Shown: piece by piece, positions 18,615 to 27,936 of the stretch | Layout of the letters: every line of letters starts with the position of its first letter | How positions within the stretch are numbered: position 1 is the stretch's first letter | Assembly (NCBI RefSeq): GCF_021390155.1 | Contig: NZ_CP089985.1 | Coordinates: 1,189,001 to 1,253,000, forward strand | Direction of reading: 5' to 3' | From: Pseudomonas sp. HN11 | Lineage (GTDB): Bacteria > Pseudomonadota > Gammaproteobacteria > Pseudomonadales > Pseudomonadaceae | Length of the DNA stretch: 64,000 nt | The notes under the pieces: model-generated | The model's database searches: none | Told to the model about the DNA's origin: nothing | What the model saw: the letters and a program-made list of their open reading frames with translations, nothing else | Program-made: the position numbers and the translations under genes

Positions 18615-19940
18615 ATGGCTCGTTTGCAACGCACCCTGTCGTTAGGGTCGGTGGTGCTGTTTGGCATCGCTTATATGACGCCGATCATTGTGCTCGGCAC
18701 CTTCGGCATCCTGGCGCAATCCACTGCGGGAATGGTCCCCGCCGCTTACCTGGCCGCCTTGGTGGCGATGTTTTTCACCGCCATGAGTTACGGGCGAATG
18801 GCTTCGGCCTTTCCGGTGGCCGGTTCCGCCTACAGCTACGTGCGCAAGGCCATCAGCCCCAAGCTGGGCTTTATCGCCGGTTGGGCGGTGTTGCTCGACT
18901 ATCTGTTCCTGCCCATGGCCATCTGGCTGATCGGTGCGGCTTATCTGAACTCAGCCTTCCCGGCGCTGCCGCAATGGGTCTGGGTGCTGGCATTTATCGG
19001 CATCACCAGCGCCATCAACATCGTCGGCCTCAAGCTGGCCAATGGCATCAATGCGTTGCTGATGCTGGTGCAATTTCTGGTACTGATTGCCTTTGTGGCG
19101 CTGTGCATCCATTACATCGGTGGTGACGCGAGCAAGCCGCTGTGGACCATCGCCCCATTCTTCAACGGCCAGATGCACATGCCGTTGATCATGAGCGGTG
19201 CAGCCATCGCCTGCTATTCGTTCCTGGGTTTTGATGCAGTCAGTACGCTCACCGAAGAAACCCGCGACCCACGCCGTACCATCCCATGGGCGATCATGTT
19301 GATCACCTTGATCGGCGGGCTGATCTTCGTGGCGGTGTCCTACTTTGTGCAGGTGGCCCATCCGTCATTCGAGTTCACTAATGTGGATTCAGCTGCGTAT
19401 GAAATCGCGCGCAATATCGGTGGCGACCTGTTTGTGTCGATCTTCCTGATCGGTCTGATTGTCGGCCAATTCGCCTCGGGGTTGTCGGCCCAGGCCAGCG
19501 GCTCGCGTTTGTTGTTCGCCATGGGCCGCGACGGTGTATTGCCCAAGTCGTTCTTCGGCACCTTGCATGCGCGCTTCGGCACACCGGTCAACAGCATTCT
19601 GTTGTGCGCGGTGGTGGCGCTGCTGGCGTTGAAGCTGGACGTGACCACTTCCACGTCGTTCATCAACTTCGGTGCGTTCCTGGCGTTCAGCCTGGTCAAC
19701 CTCTCGGTGATCTTCCACTACTGGATCGGCGCCAAGCGGCGTGGGCTGCGTGAGTTGATCCTGTTCCTGCTATTCCCGTTCATCGGCCTGCTGGCGGACC
19801 TGTGGTTGATGGTCAGCCTCGATCATTTGGCGATCTACCTGGGCCTGGTGTGGTTGGCGATCGGCGTGGTTTACCTGGGCGTGCTCACGCGCGGGTTTTC
19901 ACGACAGCCTCCGGAAATGGACTTCCAGGAAGCCGCATAG
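18615..19940 (+). CDS. APC-family permease, PuuP/PlaP-like
   Basis: 441 residues with about 12 membrane segments. Family blocks are [22 protein letters not shown] at the start, [40 protein letters not shown] and [18 protein letters not shown]. This arrangement is typical of the amine and amino-acid importers related to the putrescine permeases PuuP and PlaP. The substrate cannot be read from sequence; its position after the amidase suggests an amide or amine nitrogen source. ATG 18615 has GGAG 9 bases upstream. It is the last gene of the rightward pair. Confidence 0.8.
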   Translation: MARLQRTLSLGSVVLFGIAYMTPIIVLGTFGILAQSTAGMVPAAYLAALVAMFFTAMSYGRMASAFPVAGSAYSYVRKAISPKLGFIAGWAVLLDYLFLPMAIWLIGAAYLNSAFPALPQWVWVLAFIGITSAINIVGLKLANGINALLMLVQFLVLIAFVALCIHYIGGDASKPLWTIAPFFNGQMHMPLIMSGAAIACYSFLGFDAVSTLTEETRDPRRTIPWAIMLITLIGGLIFVAVSYFVQVAHPSFEFTNVDSAAYEIARNIGGDLFVSIFLIGLIVGQFASGLSAQASGSRLLFAMGRDGVLPKSFFGTLHARFGTPVNSILLCAVVALLALKLDVTTSTSFINFGAFLAFSLVNLSVIFHYWIGAKRRGLRELILFLLFPFIGLLADLWLMVSLDHLAIYLGLVWLAIGVVYLGVLTRGFSRQPPEMDFQEAA

Positions 19941-19995
19941 AAGCTGCGGGCCTATGCTTATTGCAATCGGTTCTCGTTTGGGTGCGTGATTTTGT

Positions 19996-20008
19996 GTTAC
20001 TGTATAAC
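19996..20008 (+). promoter_or_regulatory. Candidate Zur box upstream of the zinc-free L31 gene
   Basis: GTTACTGTATAAC is a near-perfect 13-base palindrome very close to the GTTATA-N-TATAAC type of zinc-uptake-regulator site. It ends 33 bases before the L31 start codon. In bacteria with two L31 genes, the cysteine-free copy is normally repressed by Zur when zinc is plentiful, so motif and gene support each other. Site occupancy is inferred. Confidence 0.55.
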
Positions 20009-20041
20009 GCATCAAATGCACCCAGACGCCCCGGAGGCCTT

Positions 20042-20314
20042 ATGAAAGCTGGTATCCATCCTGACTACCGCACCGTGCTGTTCCACGACACTGCCGCCGA
20101 CGTGTTCTTCCTTATCGGTTCCACTGCCGACAGCGACCGCACCCACAAGCACAGCGATGGCAACACTTACCCCTACATCCCGCTGGACGTGTCCAGCGCC
20201 TCGCACCCCATCTACACCGGCCAACAACGCAAGACCCAGGCCGAAGGCCGGATCGCCGGCTTCAACAAGCGTTTCGCTTCGTTTGGTTCGAGCCCGAAAA
20301 AAGCCGAAGCATGA
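20042..20314 (+). CDS. rpmE2: 50S ribosomal protein L31 type B (zinc-independent paralogue)
   Basis: 90 residues beginning [16 protein letters not shown], the hallmark of type B L31 (YkgM/RpmE2). It contains no cysteine at all, so it cannot bind the structural zinc of the ordinary L31. In zinc starvation this form replaces the zinc-bearing protein on the ribosome and frees zinc. ATG 20042 follows GGAGG closely (CCCGGAGGCCTT). A Zur-like palindrome lies upstream and a hairpin right after the stop codon. Confidence 0.95.
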   Translation: MKAGIHPDYRTVLFHDTAADVFFLIGSTADSDRTHKHSDGNTYPYIPLDVSSASHPIYTGQQRKTQAEGRIAGFNKRFASFGSSPKKAEA

Positions 20315-20322
20315 GCACGACT

Positions 20323-20345
20323 CGGCGGCGTGTCCTACGCCGCCG
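20323..20345. terminator. Perfect 9-bp hairpin between convergent genes
   Basis: Arms at 20323-20331 and 20337-20345 are exactly complementary around a 5-base loop. The hairpin follows the L31 stop codon and covers the last codons of the convergent kinase gene. The T-run after it is short (TTT), so it may be a weak two-way terminator. Confidence 0.45.
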
Positions 20346-21714
20346 TTTGCCGAATCGGCAACACCACTCGAAACGTTGTCCCTTTGCCCAGCTCGCTGCT
20401 GACGGAGATGTCGCCACGGTGTTTCTTCACGATGCCGTAGGAGAGCGAAAGCCCCAATCCTGTCCCTTCGCCCACTGGTTTGGTGGTAAAGAACGGATCG
20501 AAAATTTTCTGCAGGGTTTGCGGCGCGATCCCGCAGCCGTTGTCCGCCACTTCCAGCCACACGTTCTCGCCGTCCACACCATTGCTGATGGTAATGGTGC
20601 CGCGCTCTGGTCCCATTGCTTGCGCCGCGTTGATCACCAGATTCATCACCACTTGGTTGAGCTGTGAGGCCAGGCATTCGATTTCTGGCAATGCGCTGTA
20701 GTGTTTGACTACATCGGCTTTGTACTTGAGTTCGCTGGCGACGATGTTCAATGTCGAATCGATGCCCTGTTGCAGGTTGGCAAATTGCCAGGTCTGCTCG
20801 TTGTCCACACGCGAGAAGTTTTTCAGGTCCTTGACGATCTGCACCACGCGATCAATGCCTTCCTTGGACTCCTTGATCAGGACCGGAATGTCTTCCTTGA
20901 GAAAGTCCAGTTCCAGGCCGACGCGCATGGCCTTGAGCTGCTCGCTTTGTTCCGCTGGCGTCATCAGCGCTTCAGCCCGTTGATAGGCATCCAGCATCTG
21001 TTGCAATTGGTTGAAGTAACCCTCCAGGGTGCTGAGGTTGGACGAGATAAACCCCACCGGGTTATTGATCTCATGGGCCACACCGGCCGCCAGCTGCCCC
21101 AGCGACGCAAGTTTCTCCGACTGCACCAATTGGCTTTCCAAGTGTTTGCGTTCGTCGATCTCCATTTGCAGCGCTTGGGTGCGCTGTTCCACCAACTGCT
21201 CCAGGTGGGTGGTTTGCAGCGAGGCGCGGCGGGCCATGTCCCATTTGTTGGCCAGGGTGTTGGCCATCTGCTGGACTTCGATGTTGTCGAAGGGTTTTTT
21301 CAGGATCAGTAACCGATCATGGGCGTGCAGCCGCTCCAGCAGGTCTTCCCAGGAGTAGTCTGAGTACGCAGTACAGATCACCACTTGCAGGTCAGGGGCG
21401 ACTTTCCACAGTTCTTCTATGGTTTTCGCGCCGTCCCAGCCTTGGGGCATGCGCATGTCGACAAAGGCCAGGGCATACGGCTGTTTGCGCTCCATGGCCG
21501 TGACGAGCAGTTGCAGGCCTTCTTCTCCGCCATAGGCCGAATGCAGTTCGAACACCGGGGCCTGGACTTTGGCCGTGGCGCCGAACAGCGCCGACTCCAT
21601 GTCATCCAGCAGTGGGTTTGATTCAACGGTCGGCACCAGGATCTTGCGAAAATCGTCATGAATCGATGGCGTGTCGTCGATCAGCAGGATGCGCCGGTTG
21701 GGAGGTTGGTTCAT
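20335..21714 (-). CDS. Receiver-histidine kinase hybrid (cytoplasmic)
   Basis: 459 residues from ATG 21714; the longer open frame upstream lies inside the previous gene. The N-terminus is a response-regulator receiver ([20 protein letters not shown], phosphoacceptor Asp in FVDMRMP, conserved Lys in LILKKPF) with an insertion of about 35 residues after the first helix. A coiled coil follows, then a histidine kinase with its H-box in [14 protein letters not shown], an N-box ([15 protein letters not shown]), and ATP lid motifs ([18 protein letters not shown]). There are no membrane segments. The ATGA overlap with the preceding membrane kinase gene (21711-21714) implies translational coupling, so this protein probably receives phosphate from that kinase. 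Confidence 0.9.
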   Translation of the reverse strand: MNQPPNRRILLIDDTPSIHDDFRKILVPTVESNPLLDDMESALFGATAKVQAPVFELHSAYGGEEGLQLLVTAMERKQPYALAFVDMRMPQGWDGAKTIEELWKVAPDLQVVICTAYSDYSWEDLLERLHAHDRLLILKKPFDNIEVQQMANTLANKWDMARRASLQTTHLEQLVEQRTQALQMEIDERKHLESQLVQSEKLASLGQLAAGVAHEINNPVGFISSNLSTLEGYFNQLQQMLDAYQRAEALMTPAEQSEQLKAMRVGLELDFLKEDIPVLIKESKEGIDRVVQIVKDLKNFSRVDNEQTWQFANLQQGIDSTLNIVASELKYKADVVKHYSALPEIECLASQLNQVVMNLVINAAQAMGPERGTITISNGVDGENVWLEVADNGCGIAPQTLQKIFDPFFTTKPVGEGTGLGLSLSYGIVKKHRGDISVSSELGKGTTFRVVLPIRQTAA

Positions 21715-23525
21715 GGGGGGCTTCCGGCAGGGGTGAGAGGGATCGTCAAGGTAAACACCGCGCCCAGGCCCGGCCCGTCGCTGTGAGCGCTGAGCTGGCC
21801 ATTCATTTCCACGGCGGCCAGGGCGCAACTGTGCAGGCCGAAGCCGTGACCCTCCTTGCGGGTGGTGAAGCCGTGGGTGAAGATCCGGGTCATGTTTTCT
21901 GCCGGTATGCCTTCGCCGTCGTCTTTCACGCTGATCTGCAAGGTTGCGTCATCGCGTGGTTGGACCGTAAGGGTCATTTGTCGCGGCCGGTCGACGAGGT
22001 TGGACATGGCGTATTTGGCGTTGCTGATCAGGTTGACCATGATCAGCAGCAGCCGGTGTTTATCCGCCAGGATTTCCGGCACCTGGGCATAGTGCTTGAC
22101 CACCGTCACATTGTGCCGGCTCAGCGCCCCCGCGTTCATGCGCAAGGCATCTTCCATCAACACGTCGATCTGCACCGGCTCCAGCAGCGTGGATGCACCG
22201 GCATAGGATTGTTGGGTGGAGACGATGTCCTTGATGTGGTCGACGCTTTTGCTCAATTGCGCGAGTTCATCAGCCATGCCTTGTTGTTCCAGCGCGATGG
22301 CCTCCACCAGTTGATTCAAGTAACCCGGCAACAGCTTGCCCTTTTCATCCTCGGTGAAGAAGGTGCCCAGGTCACCTTGGCGCTCGTTGATCAACTGCAT
22401 GGCCCGGCCCAAGCCCAGTGCCTTGCTGCTGCGCAGCTTTCGAGTGACCAGATCGGCGGAGATATTCAAGCTGTTGAGTACGTTGCCCACGTTGTGCAGC
22501 ACGTTGGTGGCGATCTCCGCCATGCCCGCCTGGCGAGCACTGTCGAGCAGTTCGCTCTGGGCATCCTTGAGTTGTTGGGTGCGGCGTTCCACCCGTTGCT
22601 CCAGGGTTTCGTTCGCCGCTTGCAAGGCACGGTTGACCCGGTTGATCTCGGCGAAACTGCGCAGCAGGCGCGCCGCCAGGTAAAGCAGCAAACCCACCAG
22701 CAGGGTGGAGAAAATCAGCAGGTAGCGGTGGTATTGGTGATCGACAAGGTCGGCGGCTTGCTGATCCTGGTTGAGGTGGGTCGTCAAGTCGTCCAGGCGC
22801 TCGGCGACCGGCACGGCGGCAATCCGGTCGAGCAGGCCGTTGACCACCGGCTGCTCGCGCAGGATCAGCGAAATATGGTTGCTGAGGATATCGACAGGCC
22901 CCTGGAACTCGGGGGGCAAGCGCTCCTTGTTGATCGCCAGTTTGCCCAGGCCTACCAGGATATCGGCGGCGCGGTCGTCACTGGTGACCTGGGCGAATTC
23001 CAGGCTGCTGAGCAACAGGTCGTAGGTATCGGTGGCGACATCGTGCAGTTGCAGGCGGCCTTCATCGTCGTAGCGATTGAACTGGGCCTGGATGTCATCT
23101 TCGGCGGTCGGCAGAAACGCCAGGGAGTTGCGCAGTACGGCGTTGTGGGATTTGAACTGTTCCACCAACCGGGCTTTTTCCTGGATCGCGGCCTGGTAGG
23201 CATCCCGATTGGCTTGCCAACCAGGCAGGTCGGCAGGGTCGTGGTAGGAGTCGCGGTTTTCCAGCTCGGCCCAGATCCGGGTCATCGCCTGCAGCGGTGC
23301 CACCAGGGGATCGTAGTTGTGGGTGAGGGCGATCCTGGCCTTGAGTACTTCACTGTCCCATTGGGCATTGAGCTGCTGGAGCTGGCGGATCAGGTCCCTC
23401 GATTGGGTATAGGTGGCCGTCTGGTCACGGGAAGACTTGAGGTACAGAAACACCAGGGTGGACGCCAGCAGCAGGGTCATCAGGCCCAGCAACACTTGGC
23501 CGGCACGGCGGCGGGAAAGGGTCAT
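21711..23525 (-). CDS. Membrane sensor histidine kinase with all-helical periplasmic domain
   Basis: 604 residues. One membrane helix at about 10-29 and another at about 268-288 enclose a 240-residue periplasmic domain that looks all-helical, possibly the DAHL type found in such Pseudomonas kinases (recollection). A coiled coil leads to a kinase core with an unusual H-box (ATNVLHNVGNVLNSL), N-box (LLLIMVNLISNAKYAM), and DDGEGI and GHGFGLHSCAL. It overlaps the next kinase gene by 4 bases and starts 10 bases after the stop of the di-haem peroxidase gene. The ligand is unknown; linkage to a periplasmic peroxidase suggests a redox or peroxide cue. Confidence 0.88.
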   Translation of the reverse strand: MTLSRRRAGQVLLGLMTLLLASTLVFLYLKSSRDQTATYTQSRDLIRQLQQLNAQWDSEVLKARIALTHNYDPLVAPLQAMTRIWAELENRDSYHDPADLPGWQANRDAYQAAIQEKARLVEQFKSHNAVLRNSLAFLPTAEDDIQAQFNRYDDEGRLQLHDVATDTYDLLLSSLEFAQVTSDDRAADILVGLGKLAINKERLPPEFQGPVDILSNHISLILREQPVVNGLLDRIAAVPVAERLDDLTTHLNQDQQAADLVDHQYHRYLLIFSTLLVGLLLYLAARLLRSFAEINRVNRALQAANETLEQRVERRTQQLKDAQSELLDSARQAGMAEIATNVLHNVGNVLNSLNISADLVTRKLRSSKALGLGRAMQLINERQGDLGTFFTEDEKGKLLPGYLNQLVEAIALEQQGMADELAQLSKSVDHIKDIVSTQQSYAGASTLLEPVQIDVLMEDALRMNAGALSRHNVTVVKHYAQVPEILADKHRLLLIMVNLISNAKYAMSNLVDRPRQMTLTVQPRDDATLQISVKDDGEGIPAENMTRIFTHGFTTRKEGHGFGLHSCALAAVEMNGQLSAHSDGPGLGAVFTLTIPLTPAGSPP

Positions 23526-23535
23526 GACGGTATGC

Positions 23536-24525
23536 TCATAAAGGCTTGCCCGCCCATTCGCCGGTCAGGGTCTTGAGAAACTGGATGATCAGGTCCTTGT
23601 CCTCCTGGGACGGATTGCGCCCCAGCTGGTACTTGAACATGACGTCGACCGCTTCCTCCAGGGTCTTGGCCGAGGCATCGTGGAAGTACGGCGCGGTCGC
23701 GGCGACGTTGCGCAGGCTGGGCACCTTGAACACATGTCGGTCCTCTTCGTCCTGGGTCAGCAGATAGCGGCCCAGGTCCGACTCGACCGGGTTGCCACGC
23801 GTCTTGAAGTAGTCGCCCATCACTCCGAACTTCTGGAACATATTGCCGCCGATATTGATGCCTTGGTGGCAGGCGATGCAGCCGTAGTCCTTGAAGCGCT
23901 GGTAGCCGTATTTTTCCTGGATCGTGAGAATTTCGGTGTTGCCAAGCAGGTACTGGTCGAACCGCGAATTGGGCGTCAGCAATGTACGTTCATAATTGGC
24001 CAGGGCGTTTTGTACGTTGGCGGCGGTGACGCCATCGGGGTAGGCCTGCTGGAACGCCGCTTGGTAAGCGGGCAGGGCGGAAAGGTTATGCACCACGCTT
24101 TTCCAGTCGCTGCCCATTTCCACCGGGCTGATGACTACCTGTCGGATCTGTGCCTCCAGCGTATCGACGCGGCCATTCCAGAACTGCTTGAAGTTCAGGC
24201 TGGCGTTGAAGACAGACGGGGTGTTGATGTCCACTGGCTTGCCATCGAAGCCAATGGAAAACGGCTTGTTGTCGGCACCTCCCGATTCCAGGCGATGGCA
24301 GCTGGCGCAGGACAGCGTGTTATTGACCGACAGACGCGGCTCGTTGAACAGCTGGCGCCCCAGCTCAACCTTGGCCGGGTCCAACATCGGAACTGCGGGC
24401 AGAGGTTTCAGTGCTTCGTCCAACGGCGCGGCCATCAAAGGCATGCCCAAGCCCAGGCACAACATGAAGGCGACGCCGAAACGGCAGGTCAAGACTTCGC
24501 TCAAGCGAGCACTCCTTGCAAGCAT
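23536..24525 (-). CDS. Periplasmic di-haem cytochrome c peroxidase (CcpA/MauG family)
   Basis: 329 residues if ATG 24525 is used. Two haem c sites are visible: CASCH at 73-77 and CIACH at 216-220. The body has family blocks LGRQLFNEPRLS, NTPSVFNASLNFKQFWNGRV, ISPVEMGSDW and FKVPSLRNVAATAPYFHDA. Such enzymes reduce hydrogen peroxide, or in MauG relatives carry out oxidations, in the periplasm. A perfect AAGGAG stands 7 bases before the TTG at 24504, which would give a shorter and more normal signal peptide (core VAFMLCLGLGMPLMAA). I therefore think initiation at TTG 24504 is at least as likely as the ATG. Only 7 bases separate the ATG from the preceding EAL-protein stop. Confidence 0.9.
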   Translation of the reverse strand: MLARSARLSEVLTCRFGVAFMLCLGLGMPLMAAPLDEALKPLPAVPMLDPAKVELGRQLFNEPRLSVNNTLSCASCHRLESGGADNKPFSIGFDGKPVDINTPSVFNASLNFKQFWNGRVDTLEAQIRQVVISPVEMGSDWKSVVHNLSALPAYQAAFQQAYPDGVTAANVQNALANYERTLLTPNSRFDQYLLGNTEILTIQEKYGYQRFKDYGCIACHQGINIGGNMFQKFGVMGDYFKTRGNPVESDLGRYLLTQDEEDRHVFKVPSLRNVAATAPYFHDASAKTLEEAVDVMFKYQLGRNPSQEDKDLIIQFLKTLTGEWAGKPL

Positions 24526-24532
24526 AAGGCTA

Positions 24533-26404
24533 TTAGTCGGGCATCAGAGTGGCGCTACCCGCTTGCAGCAACTGGGCGAAATCCTTCGACGGCACGGCCT
24601 TGCTGAACAGATAGCCCTGGCCCTCTTCACACAGCTGGGTTTGCAGGAACTTCAGTTGTTCGACGGTTTCCACGCCTTCGGCGATGATATTCAGGTCCAG
24701 GCTCTTGCCCATGCCGATGATAGCGCTGATCAGTTGTTCGTCCTGGCTATTGACCTTCAGGCCGTGAACGAATGACTGGTCGATTTTCAGCACATCGATG
24801 GGAAAACGGCGCAAATAACTCAGGCTGGAATAACCCGTACCGAAATCATCCAGGGCCAGACGCACGCCCATGGCCTTGATTCTATTAAGGATCTCAACCG
24901 TTTCGTCGACATTCTGCATCAGCACGCTTTCGGTGATCTCCAGTTCCAACTGTGTCGGCGGCAGACCGGTTTGCTTGAGGAGGGTGGCAAGATTGTCGAC
25001 GAAATTGCGCTGGCGGAAGTCGATGGCCGAGATGTTCACCGATATGCACAGCGGCGCCAGCCCCATGGCGCGCCAGGCTTGTGCCTGTTCACAGGCCTGG
25101 CGCAGCACCCATTGGGTCAGGCGCACAATCAGGCCACTGTCTTCGGCGACCGGGATGAAGTCGGCCGGGCTGATCCAGCCCGAGCGCGGCTGGAACCAGC
25201 GAATCAGGGCCTCCGCACCGACGATTCGCCCGGATTTCAAGTCCAGCTTCGGTTGGTAATGCAGCACAAATTCATCGCGCTCCAGGGCCAGGCGTATCGC
25301 GCTTTCCAGGTTTTGTTGATGCAGGGCGCGGTGGTTCATGTCTTCGGTGTAAAAACTGAAATCATCCGGGCCGCGCTCTTTACGGGTGTGCATGGCGGTT
25401 TCAGCGTGTTTGATCAGCTCCACCGCTGTGCCGCTGTCATTGGGGTAAATACTGATACCCAGGCTGGCGGTGATGTTCAGGTCATGCCCCGCGACATGGC
25501 GGGTGGCGCGGAGGGTGTTGAGTATTTTTTGAGCAACGTGCTGGGTTTGCTGAGGGTGCACCACATCCTGCAGCAGGACCACAAACTCGTCGGAGCCGTA
25601 GCGAAAGACCGAGTCCGACTCCCGCACAGTCGCGACCAGGCTTTGGCTGACCTGCTGCAGCACCTCATCGCCGACTGGATAACCCAAGGCATTGTTGATG
25701 CGCTTGAAACGATCCAACCCAATGAATATCACCGCCAACTGGGTGTCATGCCGTCGGCTCAGGGCAATGGCCTGGGTCAGCCGGTCGCCGAGCAGCGTGC
25801 TGTTGGGCAGTTCTGTCAACGCGTCATACTGGAGCAGGTGCGAGACCTTGAGCAGCTCCTGCACGCGCTCCTCGATGGTTCGTTCCAGGCCAATGACTTT
25901 AAACGCAATGTCCTGGGCGAGTTGCCATTTCCAGGTCAGGGCGCTGGCCATCTGGCGAATTTCCAGGTGATCGAAGGGCTTTTTCAGGATCAGCAGTTGG
26001 TCGTTGTATTTGAGCCGCGCTTCGATGGCCTCGAATGAGTAATCGGAGTAGGCCGTGCACAGCGCGATCTGCAGGCGGGGATCGACCTCCCACAACTGTT
26101 CGATGGTTTGCAGGCCGTCCCAGCCAGGTGGCATGCGCATATCGATGAAGGCCAGGGCATATGGCGCCTGATCGGCCAGCGCTTTATTCACCAGGGCCAA
26201 GGCTTCCTGGCCCTGGTAGGCGGAGTCCAGCTCGAAGGCCTGGCGCGCTTTGGTGGCGGTGCCGAACAGGGTTTCTTCCAGGCTCTCCAGCGACGGTTCG
26301 CCATTGGCATCGGCGCAGAGGATCTTGCGAAAGTCCTGGTGGATCGAAGCCGTGTCATCGACGATCAGAATGCGACGGTTGGCCCGTGCCGAGTCCGCAC
26401 TCAT
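24533..26404 (-). CDS. Response regulator with GGDEF and EAL domains (cyclic-di-GMP phosphodiesterase)
   Basis: 623 residues. The receiver (about 10-150) has the same inserted segment as the hybrid kinase two genes downstream (DDTASIHQDFRKIL, Asp in FIDMRMP). The GGDEF domain (about 195-355) has the degenerate signature YGSDEF in place of GGDEF. The EAL domain (about 370-610) is intact in its signature residues: AEALIRW, NISAIDF, LEITESVLM, DDFGTGYSSLSYL and IIAEGVETVEQ. Net activity is therefore predicted to be cyclic-di-GMP hydrolysis, with the GGDEF domain perhaps acting as a GTP-sensing module. It is the first gene of the leftward kinase-peroxidase operon. Confidence 0.9.
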   Translation of the reverse strand: MSADSARANRRILIVDDTASIHQDFRKILCADANGEPSLESLEETLFGTATKARQAFELDSAYQGQEALALVNKALADQAPYALAFIDMRMPPGWDGLQTIEQLWEVDPRLQIALCTAYSDYSFEAIEARLKYNDQLLILKKPFDHLEIRQMASALTWKWQLAQDIAFKVIGLERTIEERVQELLKVSHLLQYDALTELPNSTLLGDRLTQAIALSRRHDTQLAVIFIGLDRFKRINNALGYPVGDEVLQQVSQSLVATVRESDSVFRYGSDEFVVLLQDVVHPQQTQHVAQKILNTLRATRHVAGHDLNITASLGISIYPNDSGTAVELIKHAETAMHTRKERGPDDFSFYTEDMNHRALHQQNLESAIRLALERDEFVLHYQPKLDLKSGRIVGAEALIRWFQPRSGWISPADFIPVAEDSGLIVRLTQWVLRQACEQAQAWRAMGLAPLCISVNISAIDFRQRNFVDNLATLLKQTGLPPTQLELEITESVLMQNVDETVEILNRIKAMGVRLALDDFGTGYSSLSYLRRFPIDVLKIDQSFVHGLKVNSQDEQLISAIIGMGKSLDLNIIAEGVETVEQLKFLQTQLCEEGQGYLFSKAVPSKDFAQLLQAGSATLMPD

Positions 26405-26622
26405 GGGGTGCTCCGTACCGGTAAAAGGTCCGACGGCATAACGACTCCTTCCCTGATTCCACTGCTGAGGCGGATACAGCCTACTGTGACAGCATAGTCG
26501 AGCGCCCTTGATATCGGGGGCCAGTTGGCGTCAAATCGACCCCGCGCGTTGAGCAAGGGAAGACGGCTTGGCACAAAGGTTGAATTTAGCTCGATTTTGT
26601 TTAATTTGAAGGCGCAGCAGGC

Positions 26623-27936
26623 ATGGATGAACATATCGCGACAAGACCCACCGTTTTGCTGGTCGACGATGAAGCGTCGATCCTCAACAGCCTGCGCCGC
26701 TTGCTACGCGGCCAGAACTTTGATGTGGTGCTGGCCGACAGTGGCGCCCAGGCGCTGGAAATAATGGCGGCGCAGCCCGTCGACCTGATCATGAGCGATG
26801 CGCGCATGCCGGGTATGGACGGGGCGCAGTTACTGGCCGAGGTCCACCGCCTGTACCCCACCACCAGCCGCATCCTGCTGACCGGTTATGCCGACTTGCC
26901 GACGATCATCAAGGCGATCAACGAAGGGCAGATCCACCGCTACATCGGCAAGCCCTGGAATGACGACGAACTCAAGTTGATCCTGCAGCAGGCCCTTGAG
27001 CACCAACGGCTCGAACGCCTGACCCGTGTGCAGAACGATCAGCTCAAGGTATTGAATGCCTCATTGGAAAAGCGCGTGGCGGCGCGCACCTCCGAGTTGC
27101 AGCAAACCGCCGACATGCTCGACCTGGCCTACGAAGAACTCAAACGCAGCTACGTGACAGGCACCGAGGTCTTCTCGTTGCTGGCCAACCTGCGCCTGCC
27201 CAAGAACAAGCAGACCAACCGTCAATTGATCGAGTTGGTCCGCGTCTATTGCGCTGCACAGTCCATGGACGAAGCCACTACGCGCGACCTGACCATGGCG
27301 GCCGCGCTCTACAACATCGGCAAGCTCAGTTGGAGCGACAGCCTGTTGGTTGCCGCAGCCGATAAGTTGCACAGCAGCGACCGTGAACAATACAGAGGCT
27401 ATCCGAGCCAGAGCGAATCCCTGCTGATGACGCTGGAGCCGATGAAGGATGCGGCGCGGATCATCCGTCATCACCAGGAACGCTGGGATGGCAGCGGTTT
27501 TCCCGATCACCTCAAGGGCGATGCGATACCCTTCGGTTCGCGACTGCTGAAGTTGGCGGTGGACTTTATCGAACTGCAAAAAGGCCTGATCCTTGAGCGG
27601 CAGATGAACAGCGACGAAGCCCTGCTGTACATCCGAAAGTATGCCGGGCGCCTCTATGATCCGGAGCTGGTCGAAGACTTTGTCCTGGCCTGTGCCGCGT
27701 TTCTCAGTGATGTGACACTGGGTGATCCCTCGGTCAAGGCTTTGACGACCCGTGAACTGGAAGCTGGCATGGTCCTGGCGCGCAATCTCAACGCCGATAA
27801 CGGCATGCTGCTGCTCAACGCCGGTAAAGTGCTGAACCTGCCGCTGGTGGACAAGCTGATTGCGTTTGAGGCGATGGAGGGCGCGAAATACACCATATTC
27901 ATCAAACTACCTGAAGAGACAGCGAACCTTTCATGA
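26623..27936 (+). CDS. Response regulator with degenerate HD-GYP domain
   Basis: 437 residues. The receiver has phosphoacceptor Asp59 (LIMSDARMPGMDG) and is followed by a coiled coil (about 125-180). The C-terminal domain keeps the late HD-GYP block RHHQERWDGSGFP (282-294), but the catalytic His-Asp pair is replaced by Tyr230-Asn231 (AALYNIGKLSW), and the first metal-binding histidine is also absent. It is probably not a working phosphodiesterase, and may be a binding or output module. It is divergent from the receiver-EAL gene (218 bases apart) and overlaps the Nudix gene by ATGA. Confidence 0.85.
   Translation: MDEHIATRPTVLLVDDEASILNSLRRLLRGQNFDVVLADSGAQALEIMAAQPVDLIMSDARMPGMDGAQLLAEVHRLYPTTSRILLTGYADLPTIIKAINEGQIHRYIGKPWNDDELKLILQQALEHQRLERLTRVQNDQLKVLNASLEKRVAARTSELQQTADMLDLAYEELKRSYVTGTEVFSLLANLRLPKNKQTNRQLIELVRVYCAAQSMDEATTRDLTMAAALYNIGKLSWSDSLLVAAADKLHSSDREQYRGYPSQSESLLMTLEPMKDAARIIRHHQERWDGSGFPDHLKGDAIPFGSRLLKLAVDFIELQKGLILERQMNSDEALLYIRKYAGRLYDPELVEDFVLACAAFLSDVTLGDPSVKALTTRELEAGMVLARNLNADNGMLLLNAGKVLNLPLVDKLIAFEAMEGAKYTIFIKLPEETANLS

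Noticed and set aside
21612..23576. Long open frame on the plus strand opposite the membrane kinase
   Set aside because: It exactly mirrors a convincing kinase, has Gln/Val-rich low-information sequence and no domain; typical shadow of high-GC coding DNA.
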